Position numbers and translations under genes: made by a program. From Actinoplanes octamycinicus (GTDB taxonomy: Bacteria > Actinomycetota > Actinomycetes > Mycobacteriales > Micromonosporaceae): a stretch of DNA of 64,000 nt. Shown here piece by piece: positions 1-8,158 of this stretch (position 1 is its first letter; the number at the start of each line of letters is the position of its first letter). Location of the stretch: contig NZ_JACHNB010000001.1 in NCBI RefSeq assembly GCF_014205225.1, positions 372,001-436,000 on the forward strand, in the 5' to 3' direction. The notes under the pieces were generated by a model, which was not told the origin of the DNA, searched no databases, and saw only the letters and a program-made list of their open reading frames with translations.

Positions 1-288
1 GCGCTCGGTGACTTCGTCGCCGCGGTCGACCCGAACCAGCCCGGCGAGGGCGTCGCGCAGGGCGAACTGCGCGGGCAGGTGGAGATCGTGCTGGCCACGC
101 TCTCCGAGCGCGAGTCCGCGGTGATCCGGCTGCGCTTCGGCCTGGACGACGGCCGCCAGCGCACCCTCGACGAGGTGGGCCGCGAGTTCGGCCTCAGCCG
201 CGAGCGGATCCGCCAGATCGAGAAGGTGACGATGCTCAAGCTGCGCGACCCGGAGCGGGCCTCCCGCCTCGAGGCCTACGCGGTCTGA
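1..288 (+). CDS. RNA polymerase sigma factor, sigma-70 group 1/2, C-terminal fragment
   Basis: Only the last 95 codons are in the window; the frame is open from base 1 to the TGA at 286-288. It encodes sigma region 3.2/4: a run of LSERESAVIRLRFGL followed by the region 4.2 helix-turn-helix (TLDEVGREFGLSRERIRQIE), which binds the -35 promoter element. The spelling is that of principal or principal-like factors (RpoD/HrdB/SigB) and not ECF factors. The neighbourhood (ideR 4 kb downstream) matches the mycobacterial sigB-ideR pair from memory, so a SigB/HrdB-type factor is likely, but the missing N-terminus prevents a firm assignment. A strong hairpin follows the stop. Confidence 0.9.
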   Translation, partial: ALGDFVAAVDPNQPGEGVAQGELRGQVEIVLATLSERESAVIRLRFGLDDGRQRTLDEVGREFGLSRERIRQIEKVTMLKLRDPERASRLEAYAV

Positions 289-305
289 TCCCCGGTCTCT
301 CCGAG

Positions 306-335
306 CGGCCCCGGCTTCCCGCGAAGCCGGGGCCG
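306..335. terminator. Bidirectional terminator hairpin
   Basis: Perfect 13-bp stem CGGCCCCGGCTTC / GAAGCCGGGGCCG with a 4-base loop (CCGC). It sits between the convergent sigma-factor gene and the acetyltransferase/CoA-ligase gene, so it probably ends both transcripts. No U-tract, as usual in high-GC actinobacteria. Confidence 0.75.
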
Positions 336-348
336 TCTCGCGTCCGGC

Positions 349-2922
349 TCAGCGCAGCCGGCGCGGGCCGGTGTCCGGGCGCACGCCCGGATCGCCGACC
401 TCGATCGCGGCGTGCAGCACCGAGAAACCGTCCGGCCGGACCAGCACCGGGTTGAGCAGCAGCGAGCGCACCCGCGGATGCTCGTCGGCGAGCCGGCCCA
501 CCCGCAGCAGCAGGTCGATCAGCGCGGCCCGGTCGACCGGGGTGGAGCCCCGGTAGCCGTGCAGCAGCGGGGCCGCCCGCGGCTCGTCGACCAGCGCCTC
601 GGCGGCCCGGTCGGTCAGCGGGGCGGCCCGCCAGGCCAGGTCGCCGAGCAGCTCACTGGCCACCCCGCCGAGCCCGAAGCCGACCACCGGACCGAAGGCC
701 GGGTCCTCGACCACCTCGACCACACACGCCACGCCCGGCGGGACCATGGTCTGCACCAGGACCTCCGGGCCGAACGTGGTGTCCAGCTCGCGGTACGCCG
801 TACGCAAGGAATCCTCGTCACCCAGAGCGAGCCGCACCGCGCCGAGATCGATCCGGTGGCGCAAGCCACCGCCCGCCGCCTTCACCGCGACCGGGAAGCC
901 CAGCGCCGTCGCGGCCGCGACCGCCTCGTCCGCGGAGTGCGCGAGGGTCGACGGCACCACCGGGATGCCGTAGGCGGCGAGCAGCTCGGTCGCCGTCCCG
1001 GCGGTCTCCGCGGCGGCCGGGTCCACCCCGGACAGCGCCGGCATGGTCCCCGGCGGCCGGCGCAGCCACTCCGCGTAGGTGACCACCCGGGCCAGCGCGC
1101 GGACCGCCTCCTCGACCGACATGTAGACCGGCACCCGCGGCGGCACCCGGCCGAAGACCAGCGTCGCCACGGTCGGTTTCTCCCCGGCCAGCGCCACGCT
1201 GGCCAGCGCCGCGGCGAAGTCCGCGTCCTCCTCGCTGAGCTGCTGGCCGGGCACCACCGGGGCGAAGACCACCACCAGCGCGTCCACCCGGTCGTCGACC
1301 GCGGCGTCGGCGAGCGCGTCGGCCAGGTCGTGCGCGGAGGCCATCGGGCTCAAATCGTGCGGGTAGCCCTCGGCCACCACCAGGCCGGCCGCCCGGCAGG
1401 CCACCTCGGCGAGCGCGGCCAGCGCGGACGAGTTGCCGACCACGGCGACCCGGCGGCCGGCCGGCAGCGGCTGATGGGCCAGCAGCATGCCGACGTCGAA
1501 CAGCTCCTGCACGGTGTCCACCCGGATCACCCCGGAACGGGCGAACAGCGCGGTCACCGCGTGCGCGTCCGGGCCGGGCAGGTCGCCGGCCAGACCCGGC
1601 GGGCGGGTCGCCGAGGCCACCGCGACCACCGGTTTGACCCGGCTCATCCGGCGGGCCAGCCGGGCGAACTTGCGCGGATTGCCGAACGTCTCCAGGTAGA
1701 GCAGCACCACGTCGGTGCCGGGATCGTCCTGCCAGTACTGCAGCAGATCGTTTCCGGACACGTCGGCCCGGTTGCCGGCCGAGACGAAGCTGGACAGGCC
1801 CAGGCCGCGCCGGTCCGCCTCGGCCAGCAGCGCCACGCCGAGCGCGCCGCTCTGCGCGAAGAAGCCAACCCGGCCGGCGGCCGGCAGCCGCGGCGCCATG
1901 GTCGCGTTCAGCCGGATCGCCGGGTCGGTGTTGGCGATCCCGAAACTGCTCGGGCCGATCACCCGCAGCCCGGCGGCGTGCGCGGTCTCGATCAGGGCGC
2001 GCTGCCGGGCCGCGCCCTCCGGGCCCGCCTCGGCGAACCCGGAGGAGCCGATCACCACGCCGCCGGCCCCCGCCGACGCCGCGTCGGCCAGGGCCTCCGC
2101 GACATGCTCGGCCGGGACCGCGATCACGGCCAGGTCGATGGGACTTCCGGCATCGGACGCTTTGCGGTACGCGGTCAGCCCGGCCACCCGCTCGGCGGAG
2201 GGGTGCACCGGCACGACGGCGCCGGTGTAGCCGCCGTCCCGCAGGTTGCCGAGCATCGCCGCGCCGATGCCGTGCCCACTGGCGCTCGCCCCGTAGATCG
2301 CGATGCCGCGCGGGGCGATCAGCCGGGCGATCGACCGGGCCTCGGTCAGGTGCTCCCGGGACTCCTGCACCTCGCGGGACCGCTCGGTGGGCGCGATCGG
2401 GAAGCTCAGGTGCACCACGCCGTCCGCGTAGCGGCGCTGCACCTGGTAGCCGGTGTCGCCGAAGACCCGCAGCATCCCGCCGTTCTCCGGGAGCACCTCG
2501 GCGACGAACCGGGCGATGCCGTGCTCGCGGGCCGCCTCGGCCAGGTGCTCCAGCAGCACCGAGCCGATCCCGCGGCCCTGCTGGGCGTCCTCCACCACGA
2601 AGGCCACCTCGGCCTCCGGCGAGTCCAGGCCGAGCCGCTCGTACCGCCCGACCGAGGTGATCCGGCCGTCGGCGGCGACCGTGACGAACGCCTCCCGGTC
2701 GCGGTGGTCGACGTTGACGAACCGGTGCAGGTCGCGCTCCGGGATCCGCGGGTAGGGGGAGAAATACCGCAGGTAGCGGGTGCGGTCGCTCATCCGGGAG
2801 TGGAAGTCCACGATGGCCGGGGCGTCCTCCGGGCGGATCTGCCGCAGGTGCACGGCGGTGCCGTCGGCCAGCAGGACGTCGGCGCTGCGCTCCCCCGGCG
2901 CGCTCTCAGTCGCGCGGGTCAT
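349..2922 (-). CDS. GNAT acetyltransferase fused to ADP-forming acyl-CoA synthetase-like protein
   Basis: 857 residues. Residues about 15-170 form a GNAT domain (acetyl-CoA loop around VEDAQQGRGIGSVLLEHLA). About 195-300 is a CoA-binding Rossmann domain, 340-490 a succinyl-CoA-ligase-like domain, and about 635-845 an ATP-grasp domain. This is the PatZ/Pat family of protein lysine acetyltransferases, whose synthetase half is often inactive and acts as a sensor. Here the GNAT domain is N-terminal, whereas E. coli PatZ has it C-terminal. The ATG overlaps the 3' end of the upstream acuC-like gene by 17 bp, so the two are translationally coupled. This pairs a presumed acetyltransferase with a deacetylase. 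Whether the ligase half is active cannot be read here. Confidence 0.85.
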   Translation of the reverse strand: MTRATESAPGERSADVLLADGTAVHLRQIRPEDAPAIVDFHSRMSDRTRYLRYFSPYPRIPERDLHRFVNVDHRDREAFVTVAADGRITSVGRYERLGLDSPEAEVAFVVEDAQQGRGIGSVLLEHLAEAAREHGIARFVAEVLPENGGMLRVFGDTGYQVQRRYADGVVHLSFPIAPTERSREVQESREHLTEARSIARLIAPRGIAIYGASASGHGIGAAMLGNLRDGGYTGAVVPVHPSAERVAGLTAYRKASDAGSPIDLAVIAVPAEHVAEALADAASAGAGGVVIGSSGFAEAGPEGAARQRALIETAHAAGLRVIGPSSFGIANTDPAIRLNATMAPRLPAAGRVGFFAQSGALGVALLAEADRRGLGLSSFVSAGNRADVSGNDLLQYWQDDPGTDVVLLYLETFGNPRKFARLARRMSRVKPVVAVASATRPPGLAGDLPGPDAHAVTALFARSGVIRVDTVQELFDVGMLLAHQPLPAGRRVAVVGNSSALAALAEVACRAAGLVVAEGYPHDLSPMASAHDLADALADAAVDDRVDALVVVFAPVVPGQQLSEEDADFAAALASVALAGEKPTVATLVFGRVPPRVPVYMSVEEAVRALARVVTYAEWLRRPPGTMPALSGVDPAAAETAGTATELLAAYGIPVVPSTLAHSADEAVAAATALGFPVAVKAAGGGLRHRIDLGAVRLALGDEDSLRTAYRELDTTFGPEVLVQTMVPPGVACVVEVVEDPAFGPVVGFGLGGVASELLGDLAWRAAPLTDRAAEALVDEPRAAPLLHGYRGSTPVDRAALIDLLLRVGRLADEHPRVRSLLLNPVLVRPDGFSVLHAAIEVGDPGVRPDTGPRRLR

Positions 2923-4090
2923 GGGGGTCGAGTCCGTGCAGTGGGAAGACGGCGAGCCGGGCGGCCAGGATGGCCCGGTCGACCGGGTCGCTCTCGGTGC
3001 CCGGCGACCAGCGCTCGTCCGGCGGCTCGGCGCCGTCGGTCATCGTCTCCGGGACGGTGGCGCCGGGGCGGCGCTCGGCGGCCAGCCGGCGCCAGCCGCG
3101 CGGGGTCGGGGTGCTCGGCGCCAGCGGCTGGCCGGTGGCCACCGCGAGCAGGTGCGTCCAGGCCCGGGGCACCACCTCGACCAGCGCGTATCCCCCGCCG
3201 CCCAGGGCCACCCAGCGGCCGTCGCAGACCTCGTCGGCCAGCGCCCGCATCGCCACGTAGGCGGCGCGCTGGCCGTCGACCGAGAGCTTCAGGTCGGCCA
3301 GCGGGTCGAGCCGGTGCGCGTCGGCCCCGCACTGACTCACGATGATCTCCGGCGCGAACGCCCGGACCACCGACGGGACCACCGCGTGATAGGCCCGCAG
3401 CCAGCCGGCGTCACCGGTGCCCGGGGGCAGCGGCACGTTCACCGCGGTGCCCTCGGCGCCGGCCCCGCCGGTCTCGTCGCAGAACCCGGTGCCCGGGAAG
3501 AGCGCCAGCGGCGTCTCGTGCAGGCTCACCGTGAGGACCCGCGGGTCGTCGTAGAACATCGCCTGCACACCGTCGCCGTGGTGCACGTCGACATCGAGGT
3601 ACGCCACCCGCTGGGCGCCGTGGTCGAGCAGCCAGGCGATCGCCACCGCGGGATCGTTGTAGACGCAGAAGCCGGCCGCCCGGGCCGGCATCGCGTGGTG
3701 CAGGCCACCGGCCACGTTCACCGCGCGGCGGGCGACGCCGTGCCAGACCGCCTCGGCGGCCGCGATGCTGGCCCCGCAGATCCGCGCCGACGAGTCGTGC
3801 ATGCCGTCGAAGACCGGGTTGTCCGGCGTGTTCAGCCCCCAGCCCAGGAAGAACGGATCGATCGGGGCCTGGCGCACGGCGTCCAGGTAGTCGGGCCGGT
3901 GCACCCGGGTCAGCTGGTCCTCGGCGGCCGGCCGCGGCGTGATCAACTGCACACCCGGGCGGTCGAGAACACCCAGCTCACGGGCGAGCGCCATGGTCAG
4001 CTCGACGCGCACCGGGTTCAGCGGGTGATCACCCATGTCGTAGTCGAGCAGGGCCTTGTCCCAGACCACCGCCGTCGTCTCGTCCGCCAT
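2906..4090 (-). CDS. acuC: AcuC-type histone-deacetylase-family protein (acetoin utilisation protein)
   Basis: 394 residues, class I HDAC-like fold. Visible signatures are GGLHHAMPARAAGFCVYNDPA, the metal-binding DVDVHHGDGVQ block and QCGADAHRLDPL. In Bacillus, AcuC deacetylates acetyl-CoA synthetase, reversing inactivation by a GNAT enzyme. The start ATG at 4088-4090 has GGGAG upstream. The downstream gene encodes a GNAT/CoA-synthetase fusion and overlaps by 17 bp, which supports a reversible lysine-acetylation pair controlling acyl-CoA metabolism. The last 70 residues after the deacetylase core are low-complexity and charged. It is divergent from ideR over a 130-bp spacer. Confidence 0.88.
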   Translation of the reverse strand: MADETTAVVWDKALLDYDMGDHPLNPVRVELTMALARELGVLDRPGVQLITPRPAAEDQLTRVHRPDYLDAVRQAPIDPFFLGWGLNTPDNPVFDGMHDSSARICGASIAAAEAVWHGVARRAVNVAGGLHHAMPARAAGFCVYNDPAVAIAWLLDHGAQRVAYLDVDVHHGDGVQAMFYDDPRVLTVSLHETPLALFPGTGFCDETGGAGAEGTAVNVPLPPGTGDAGWLRAYHAVVPSVVRAFAPEIIVSQCGADAHRLDPLADLKLSVDGQRAAYVAMRALADEVCDGRWVALGGGGYALVEVVPRAWTHLLAVATGQPLAPSTPTPRGWRRLAAERRPGATVPETMTDGAEPPDERWSPGTESDPVDRAILAARLAVFPLHGLDPHDPRD

Positions 4091-4220
4091 CCGGACATGC
4101 TCCCACGGGGTGGCTGAGGCGGCACTCCTCCCGCCGCCTCCGGTAGGGTCTCCAGCACTTGCTCGGGGCGGATGTCAACCCCCCGCCACGCGGTAACATC
4201 GCTGCTGGGAGGACCGCATC

Positions 4221-4907
4221 GTGAACGACCTTGTCGACACCACCGAGATGTATCTCCGGACCATTCTCGAACTCGAAGAAGAAGGCGTGCCTCCGCTTCG
4301 GGCTCGCATCGCCGAGCGCCTGCACCAGAGCGGCCCCACGGTCAGCCAGACGGTGGCCCGCATGGAGCGGGACGGCCTGCTCACCGTCGAGGGCGACCGT
4401 CACCTGGTGCTGACCGAGGAGGGGCGCACCACCGCCGTCTCCGTCATGCGCAAGCACCGCCTTGCCGAACTACTACTGGTCAACGTCATCGGCATGCCGT
4501 GGGAGGAAGCCCACGAGGAGGCGTGCCGGTGGGAGCACGTGATGAGCGACTCGGTCGAGCGCCGGGTCTACGAGCTGCTGAACAAGCCGACCCGCTCGCC
4601 GTACGGAAATCCGATCCCCGGCCTGGAGCAGCTCGGCCTGCCCGAGGACGACGTGGCCGAGCAGGTCGGCCTGGGCGAGCGCAACCTGGCGTTCCCCGGC
4701 CTGACCGGCAGCGTCGTGGTCCAGCGGATCTGCGAGAGCGTCCAGACGAACTCGGACGTGCTGCGCCAGCTGCACGCCGCGGGCATCGACCCGGGTACCA
4801 CGGTGACCGTCGCGCAGGAGCGGGACGGGGTCACCATCGACAAGTCGGGTGACAAGATCCGGCTGCCGCGCGAGGTGGCGTCGCGGGTGTTCGTCGCCGC
4901 GCGCTGA
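4221..4907 (+). CDS. ideR: Iron-dependent repressor IdeR (DtxR family)
   Basis: 228 residues, close to mycobacterial IdeR over the whole length. N-terminal winged helix (LVDTTEMYLRTILELEEEG, QSGPTVSQTVARMERDGLL), then the metal-binding dimerisation domain with HRLAELLL, EACRWEHVMSD and the Cys-Arg-Trp-Glu-His metal ligands, then NPIPGL and a C-terminal SH3-like domain (about 150-225). With Fe2+ bound it represses siderophore and iron-uptake genes and activates storage genes. The GTG start is preceded by GGGAGGA. A canonical IdeR box was not noticed in the window, so its targets are elsewhere. The Cys ligand typical of IdeR is retained, which argues against the Mn-specific MntR subtype. Confidence 0.93.
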   Translation: MNDLVDTTEMYLRTILELEEEGVPPLRARIAERLHQSGPTVSQTVARMERDGLLTVEGDRHLVLTEEGRTTAVSVMRKHRLAELLLVNVIGMPWEEAHEEACRWEHVMSDSVERRVYELLNKPTRSPYGNPIPGLEQLGLPEDDVAEQVGLGERNLAFPGLTGSVVVQRICESVQTNSDVLRQLHAAGIDPGTTVTVAQERDGVTIDKSGDKIRLPREVASRVFVAAR

Positions 4908-4944
4908 GCACCCGTCGTCAGGGGTCCCGTGCCGCGGGGCCCCT

Positions 4945-5062
4945 GGGTCAGCTGTCCGTGGTGTCCATCGCCTCGGCCGGCTCCAGCAGCCCGGCATTCC
5001 TCGGGGTCAGCTGTCCGTGGTGTCCATCGCCTTGGCCAGCTCCAGCAGCCCGGCGTTCATCT
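4945..5062. repeat. Two-copy tandem duplication of the 3' end of the lipoprotein gene
   Basis: About 58 bases beginning GGGTCAGCTGTCCGTGG occur at 4945 and again at 5004 (period 59), with about five substitutions. The second copy is the real 3' end of the minus-strand lipoprotein gene; the first lies beyond its stop. The period is not a multiple of three, so the outer copy is out of frame and untranslated. Confidence 0.9.
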
Positions 5063-5558
5063 GGGTCACCGACGCCGCCGGCGCGCCCTTGGCGAAGGTG
5101 AACTTCAACGTCTGCAACTGCGCGGCCTCGCTCAGCCAGCCGATCTCCACCGACGGGCCGTGGCCGCCGCCGGCCGCGGAGTTCAACCGGTAGGCCGCCT
5201 TGCCCAGGCCCTTGAGCTTGACCGCCTTCTTCGGCATCCGCTCGGCCAGGAAGATCTTGCCGTCCGCCTTGGTCTGCTCGACCACGGAGAGTGACAGGTC
5301 GGGCCACGCAGCGCTCTCCGTCTGCACCACGCAAGTGGACGTGTCGTCGACCTGGTCGGAGGCGGCCACCGAGAACCGGACGCCGATCTTCTCCTGGATG
5401 AACTTCCAGTCCCAGAGGATGCAGGCGCCGCCGGCCGAGGCGGCCGGCACCTCGGCGACCTTGACCGGGGGCAGCGCGACGGGCGCCTCGTCACGCTCGT
5501 TGCAGCCGGCGACGGCGAGCAGCGCGACGACGCCGAGCGCGGCGGAAACCGTACGCAC
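5007..5558 (-). CDS. Small secreted lipoprotein (DUF3558-like)
   Basis: 183 residues from the GTG at 5556-5558, which has an ideal GGGGAGGA Shine-Dalgarno 7 bases ahead; a further GTG nine codons upstream lacks one. Signal peptide residues 1-19 end in the lipobox LAVAGC, so the mature protein should be lipid-anchored on the outer face of the membrane. The mature part has three Cys (CILWDW, STCVV), and its size and layout resemble actinobacterial DUF3558 lipoproteins of unknown function. That family match is from general resemblance only. The gene is divergent from the HTH-protein gene at 5718, and its 3' end is duplicated just downstream. Confidence 0.7.
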   Translation of the reverse strand: MRTVSAALGVVALLAVAGCNERDEAPVALPPVKVAEVPAASAGGACILWDWKFIQEKIGVRFSVAASDQVDDTSTCVVQTESAAWPDLSLSVVEQTKADGKIFLAERMPKKAVKLKGLGKAAYRLNSAAGGGHGPSVEIGWLSEAAQLQTLKFTFAKGAPAASVTQMNAGLLELAKAMDTTDS

Positions 5559-5655
5559 CAGTGATCCTCCCCGGGGTCGCGCCACACCTTATTGCGCCGC
5601 GGGCGGGAGCGGAAGTGGGTGACCGGTCATATACGGGGAGTAGCCTTTTTGGTTA

Positions 5656-5699
5656 CTTGACACGCGTCGTCAAGTTTCCCCTTGACGCGGCTTGTCAAG
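5656..5699. promoter_or_regulatory. Twin 19-bp palindromic operator (CTTGAC-N7-GTCAAG)
   Basis: CTTGACACGCGTCGTCAAG at 5656-5674 and CTTGACGCGGCTTGTCAAG at 5681-5699 have identical 6-bp arms and 7-bp spacers. Their centres are 25 bp apart, about 2.4 helical turns. They lie 19 bp before the ATG of the HTH-protein gene at 5718 and 98 bp before the divergent lipoprotein start, in an otherwise AT-richer promoter. Each arm also supplies a TTGAC -35-like element. Auto-repression by the adjacent HTH protein is an inference. Confidence 0.75.
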
Positions 5700-5717
5700 T
5701 AGCGGCAGGATGGCGGC

Positions 5718-6854
5718 ATGAGGCACTCCGACGCGCTGGCCGAGCAGCTCGTCCGGCTGCTCGACGTGCGGCTGGCCGACCCGCTGGAGATCCTGCTCGA
5801 CGGGGACGACAGCGTGGGCGTGGTCCGGGGGCGGCTGCACCGGCGGGCGCTGGACTGGGCGTCCGTGATCGAGCACGGGCCGGCGCCGGAAGCGGTGCAC
5901 ACGCTGGCCCGGCTGATCGCGACGCTCTATCCGGACGATCACGCGTTCGCGCCGCCGGTGGAGTGGTGGCGGACGCCGCTCGGGCAGGCGGTGGCGCGGC
6001 GGGTGGGGCATCCGTTCGCGGCCTCGGTGTCCTATGCGATGGCGGGCGCGATGCTCGGGATCAGCCGACAGGGGGTGCACGACCTGGTCCGCCGGGGCAA
6101 GCTGCCCCGCCACCCGGACGGCGGCGTCCCGGTGAGCGCGGTGCGGGAGCGGCTGCTGGCCACCTCTCCCCTGGCCACGTCACCCGTCGCCGCCGATCCC
6201 CTCGCCACGTCACCCGTCGCCGCCGATCCTCTCGGCACGTCACCCGTCGCCGCCGATCCTCTCGGCACGTCACCCGTCGCCGCCGATCCTCTCGTTACCG
6301 AGCCATTGGTCGCCGAGCCCGCCGACTCCCTCCCGGGCGGCCATGGCTCACCCTCAGCCCGGCCCACGGCTTCGGATGACTTCCCGGGCCGGCCGGCAGA
6401 CGCCGACTGGCATTCCGCCCGGCTCGCCCGCGCCGGCCAAGACCCCGGCCCCGGCCCCGGTCGACAGGTCATCCCGGGCGCGGCGCCCGCCTTCCCGACG
6501 GATCCGGGCCGCCTCTCTGATCTGCCGGGCGGCTTCTCGCCGGACGAGTCGGGGCGGAGTGGCGAGTCGGGCCCGGCGGCGGACTGCGGACGGGGTGCCG
6601 AGTCCGGGCGGGCGGCGGATCCCGGACGGGGTGCCGACTCCGGATCGGCGGCGGACTCCGGACGGGGTGCCGAGCCCGGGCGGGCGGCGGATCCCGGACG
6701 GGGTGCCGACTCCGGATCGGCGGCGGACTCCGGACGGGGTGCCGACTCAGGGCGAGCGGCGGAGTTCGGGTGGCCGGAGGAGGACATTCGGGTGGTGGGC
6801 GATTTCGGTCATGACCGGCAGGTGCCGGATTCCGAGGATGAGGAGCAGCGATGA
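5718..6854 (+). CDS. HTH protein with long repeat-rich disordered tail
   Basis: 378 residues. Residues 1-105 are a compact helical region of unrecognised family. Residues about 108-150 (MAGAMLGISRQGVHDLVRRGKLPRH) look like an excisionase/MerR-type helix-turn-helix. From about residue 150 the protein is disordered: four 10-residue units (ATSPVAADPL type), then five 12-residue units (GRGADSGSAADS type), then an acidic end. GCAGGA lies ahead of the ATG. Its TGA overlaps the ATG of the hydrolase gene (ATGA), so the two are coupled. The twin palindrome upstream suggests it is an autoregulated DNA-binding protein. No specific function can be assigned. Confidence 0.65.
   Translation: MRHSDALAEQLVRLLDVRLADPLEILLDGDDSVGVVRGRLHRRALDWASVIEHGPAPEAVHTLARLIATLYPDDHAFAPPVEWWRTPLGQAVARRVGHPFAASVSYAMAGAMLGISRQGVHDLVRRGKLPRHPDGGVPVSAVRERLLATSPLATSPVAADPLATSPVAADPLGTSPVAADPLGTSPVAADPLVTEPLVAEPADSLPGGHGSPSARPTASDDFPGRPADADWHSARLARAGQDPGPGPGRQVIPGAAPAFPTDPGRLSDLPGGFSPDESGRSGESGPAADCGRGAESGRAADPGRGADSGSAADSGRGAEPGRAADPGRGADSGSAADSGRGADSGRAAEFGWPEEDIRVVGDFGHDRQVPDSEDEEQR
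6160..6305 (+). repeat. 30-bp coding tandem repeat (about 4 copies)
   Basis: In-frame units of 30 bp, core GTCACCCGTCGCCGCCGATC, encode (A/G)TSPVAADPL. The copies are nearly identical at DNA level, including third positions, which indicates recent expansion by slippage or recombination. Confidence 0.85.
6588..6767 (+). repeat. 36-bp coding tandem repeat (5 copies)
   Basis: Five in-frame 36-bp units (12 residues, GRGAxSGxAADx). Units alternate between two versions (RAADP and SAADS), so the effective higher-order period is 72 bp, as if a two-unit block had been duplicated. Confidence 0.85.
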
Positions 6855-7756
6855 TCCACGACAGTCTGGTGGACGTGGGGGACGTGCAGATCGCCGTCCG
6901 GGACTTCGGCGGCGACGCGCCCCCGCTGCTCCTGTTGCACGGCGCGGGCGGCAACCTGGCGCAGATGACCACGCTGGCCCGCGCACTGCGGCCGCACCAC
7001 CGGGTGGTGACCATCGACCTTCGCGGGCACGGCCGGTCCGCGGACGGGCCGTGGACCTGGGACGCCGCCCTGGGTGACCTGGCCGCCGTCTGCGTGCAGC
7101 TGGAGCTGGAGCGCCCCGCGGTGGTCGGCCATTCGCTGGGCGGCATGCTGGCCGCGCTCTGGGGCGCCCGGCACCCGGAGTCGGCCGGCGTGGTCAGCCT
7201 GGACGGCAACCCGCCGCCCACCCGCGTCGAGCAGCTCCCCGGCCTGGACCCGGCCAAGGCCGAGGCCGAGCTGGAGCGCCTGACCGGGGTCTTCGACATG
7301 ATGGAGGCCGCCGCCGGCCAGACCGTCGAGGCCGCCGAGCTGGCCGACCTGGTCGAGCGCCAGCGGATGGCCGCCCGCGACATGGGCGCCAACGAGAAGG
7401 TGTGGATCGAGGGCTTCCGCCGCAACCTGGTGCACGGCCGGGACGGCCAGACCACCTTCCGCCCGTCCTTTCGCACCGTCACCGAGCTGCGCACCCTGAT
7501 GAACGAGCTGGACCTGACCCCGGTCTACGCCGGCACCAGCTGCCCGGCGCTGCTGGTCCTGGCCACCCGCGACCTGCCGGAGCAGGAGCCGTTCGCCGAC
7601 CTGTACGCGGCCCACCGCCGCCACCTGCTCGCCCAGGCCCAGGCCGCCCCGCACCTGCGCCACCTGCAGCTGGCCGACGCCTCCCACGCCATGGTCGTCG
7701 AGCAGCCCACCCTCCTGGCCTCCTTGATCACCGACTTCCTCACCGAGCACCGCTGA
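6851..7756 (+). CDS. Alpha/beta hydrolase
   Basis: 301 residues. Oxyanion motif HGAGG (about 35-39), LRGHGRS block (about 57-63), nucleophile elbow GHSLGGM with the catalytic Ser near residue 96, and a late His in ASHAMVVEQP (about 282). This is the catalytic triad of the alpha/beta-hydrolase fold (esterase, lipase or epoxide-hydrolase-like). The cap region is helical and charged. The start overlaps the stop of the HTH-protein gene by 4 bp and no signal peptide is present, so it is probably cytoplasmic and co-expressed with that regulator. The substrate cannot be told from sequence. Confidence 0.85.
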   Translation: MIHDSLVDVGDVQIAVRDFGGDAPPLLLLHGAGGNLAQMTTLARALRPHHRVVTIDLRGHGRSADGPWTWDAALGDLAAVCVQLELERPAVVGHSLGGMLAALWGARHPESAGVVSLDGNPPPTRVEQLPGLDPAKAEAELERLTGVFDMMEAAAGQTVEAAELADLVERQRMAARDMGANEKVWIEGFRRNLVHGRDGQTTFRPSFRTVTELRTLMNELDLTPVYAGTSCPALLVLATRDLPEQEPFADLYAAHRRHLLAQAQAAPHLRHLQLADASHAMVVEQPTLLASLITDFLTEHR

Positions 7757-7879
7757 CCCCACCGCCTACCGCACCGGGCGGTCAGCGAGGTCGGCGGCAC
7801 GCCCCGCGACCGGCACGACTTGACCAGGGACGCGATCAGACGAGCGGGACCGCCAAACGACCGGCACGGCCGAGCCGCA

Positions 7880-8157
7880 CGGGCGCGGCGTGGCCGGGCG
7901 CGGCGCGGCCCGGCAAGGCGAGGCGCGGCAAGGCGAGGCGCGGCCCGGCCCGGCAAGGCGCGGCCCGGCAAGGCGCGGCCCGGCGAGACGCGGCCCGACG
8001 AGGCGCGGCGCGGTCAGGCACAGCGCAGTCAGGCGCGCGGCGCAGTCAGGCACAGCGCAGTCAGGCGCGCGGCGCGGTCAGGCACAGCGCAGTCAGGCGC
8101 GCGGCGCGGTCAGGCGCGCGGCGCGGTCAGGCGCGCGGCGCGGCTGGACGGGGCGTA
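7880..8157. repeat. GC-rich intergenic tandem-repeat tract
   Basis: The 400-bp spacer between the convergent hydrolase and MFS genes holds two arrays. About 7880-8000 repeats GGCGCGGCCCGGCAAGGC-like units. About 8007-8157 repeats 16-18-bp units of the type GTCAGGCGCGCGGCGCG, alternating with GTCAGGCACAGCGCA. All six frames are open because the composition excludes stops, but there is no plausible gene. Confidence 0.85.
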
Positions 8158-8158
8158 G

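Noticed and set aside
412..3345. Long plus-strand open frame opposite the acetyltransferase/AcuC genes
   Set aside because: His/Arg/Gly-rich translation with no domain; a GC-driven shadow of two clear genes.
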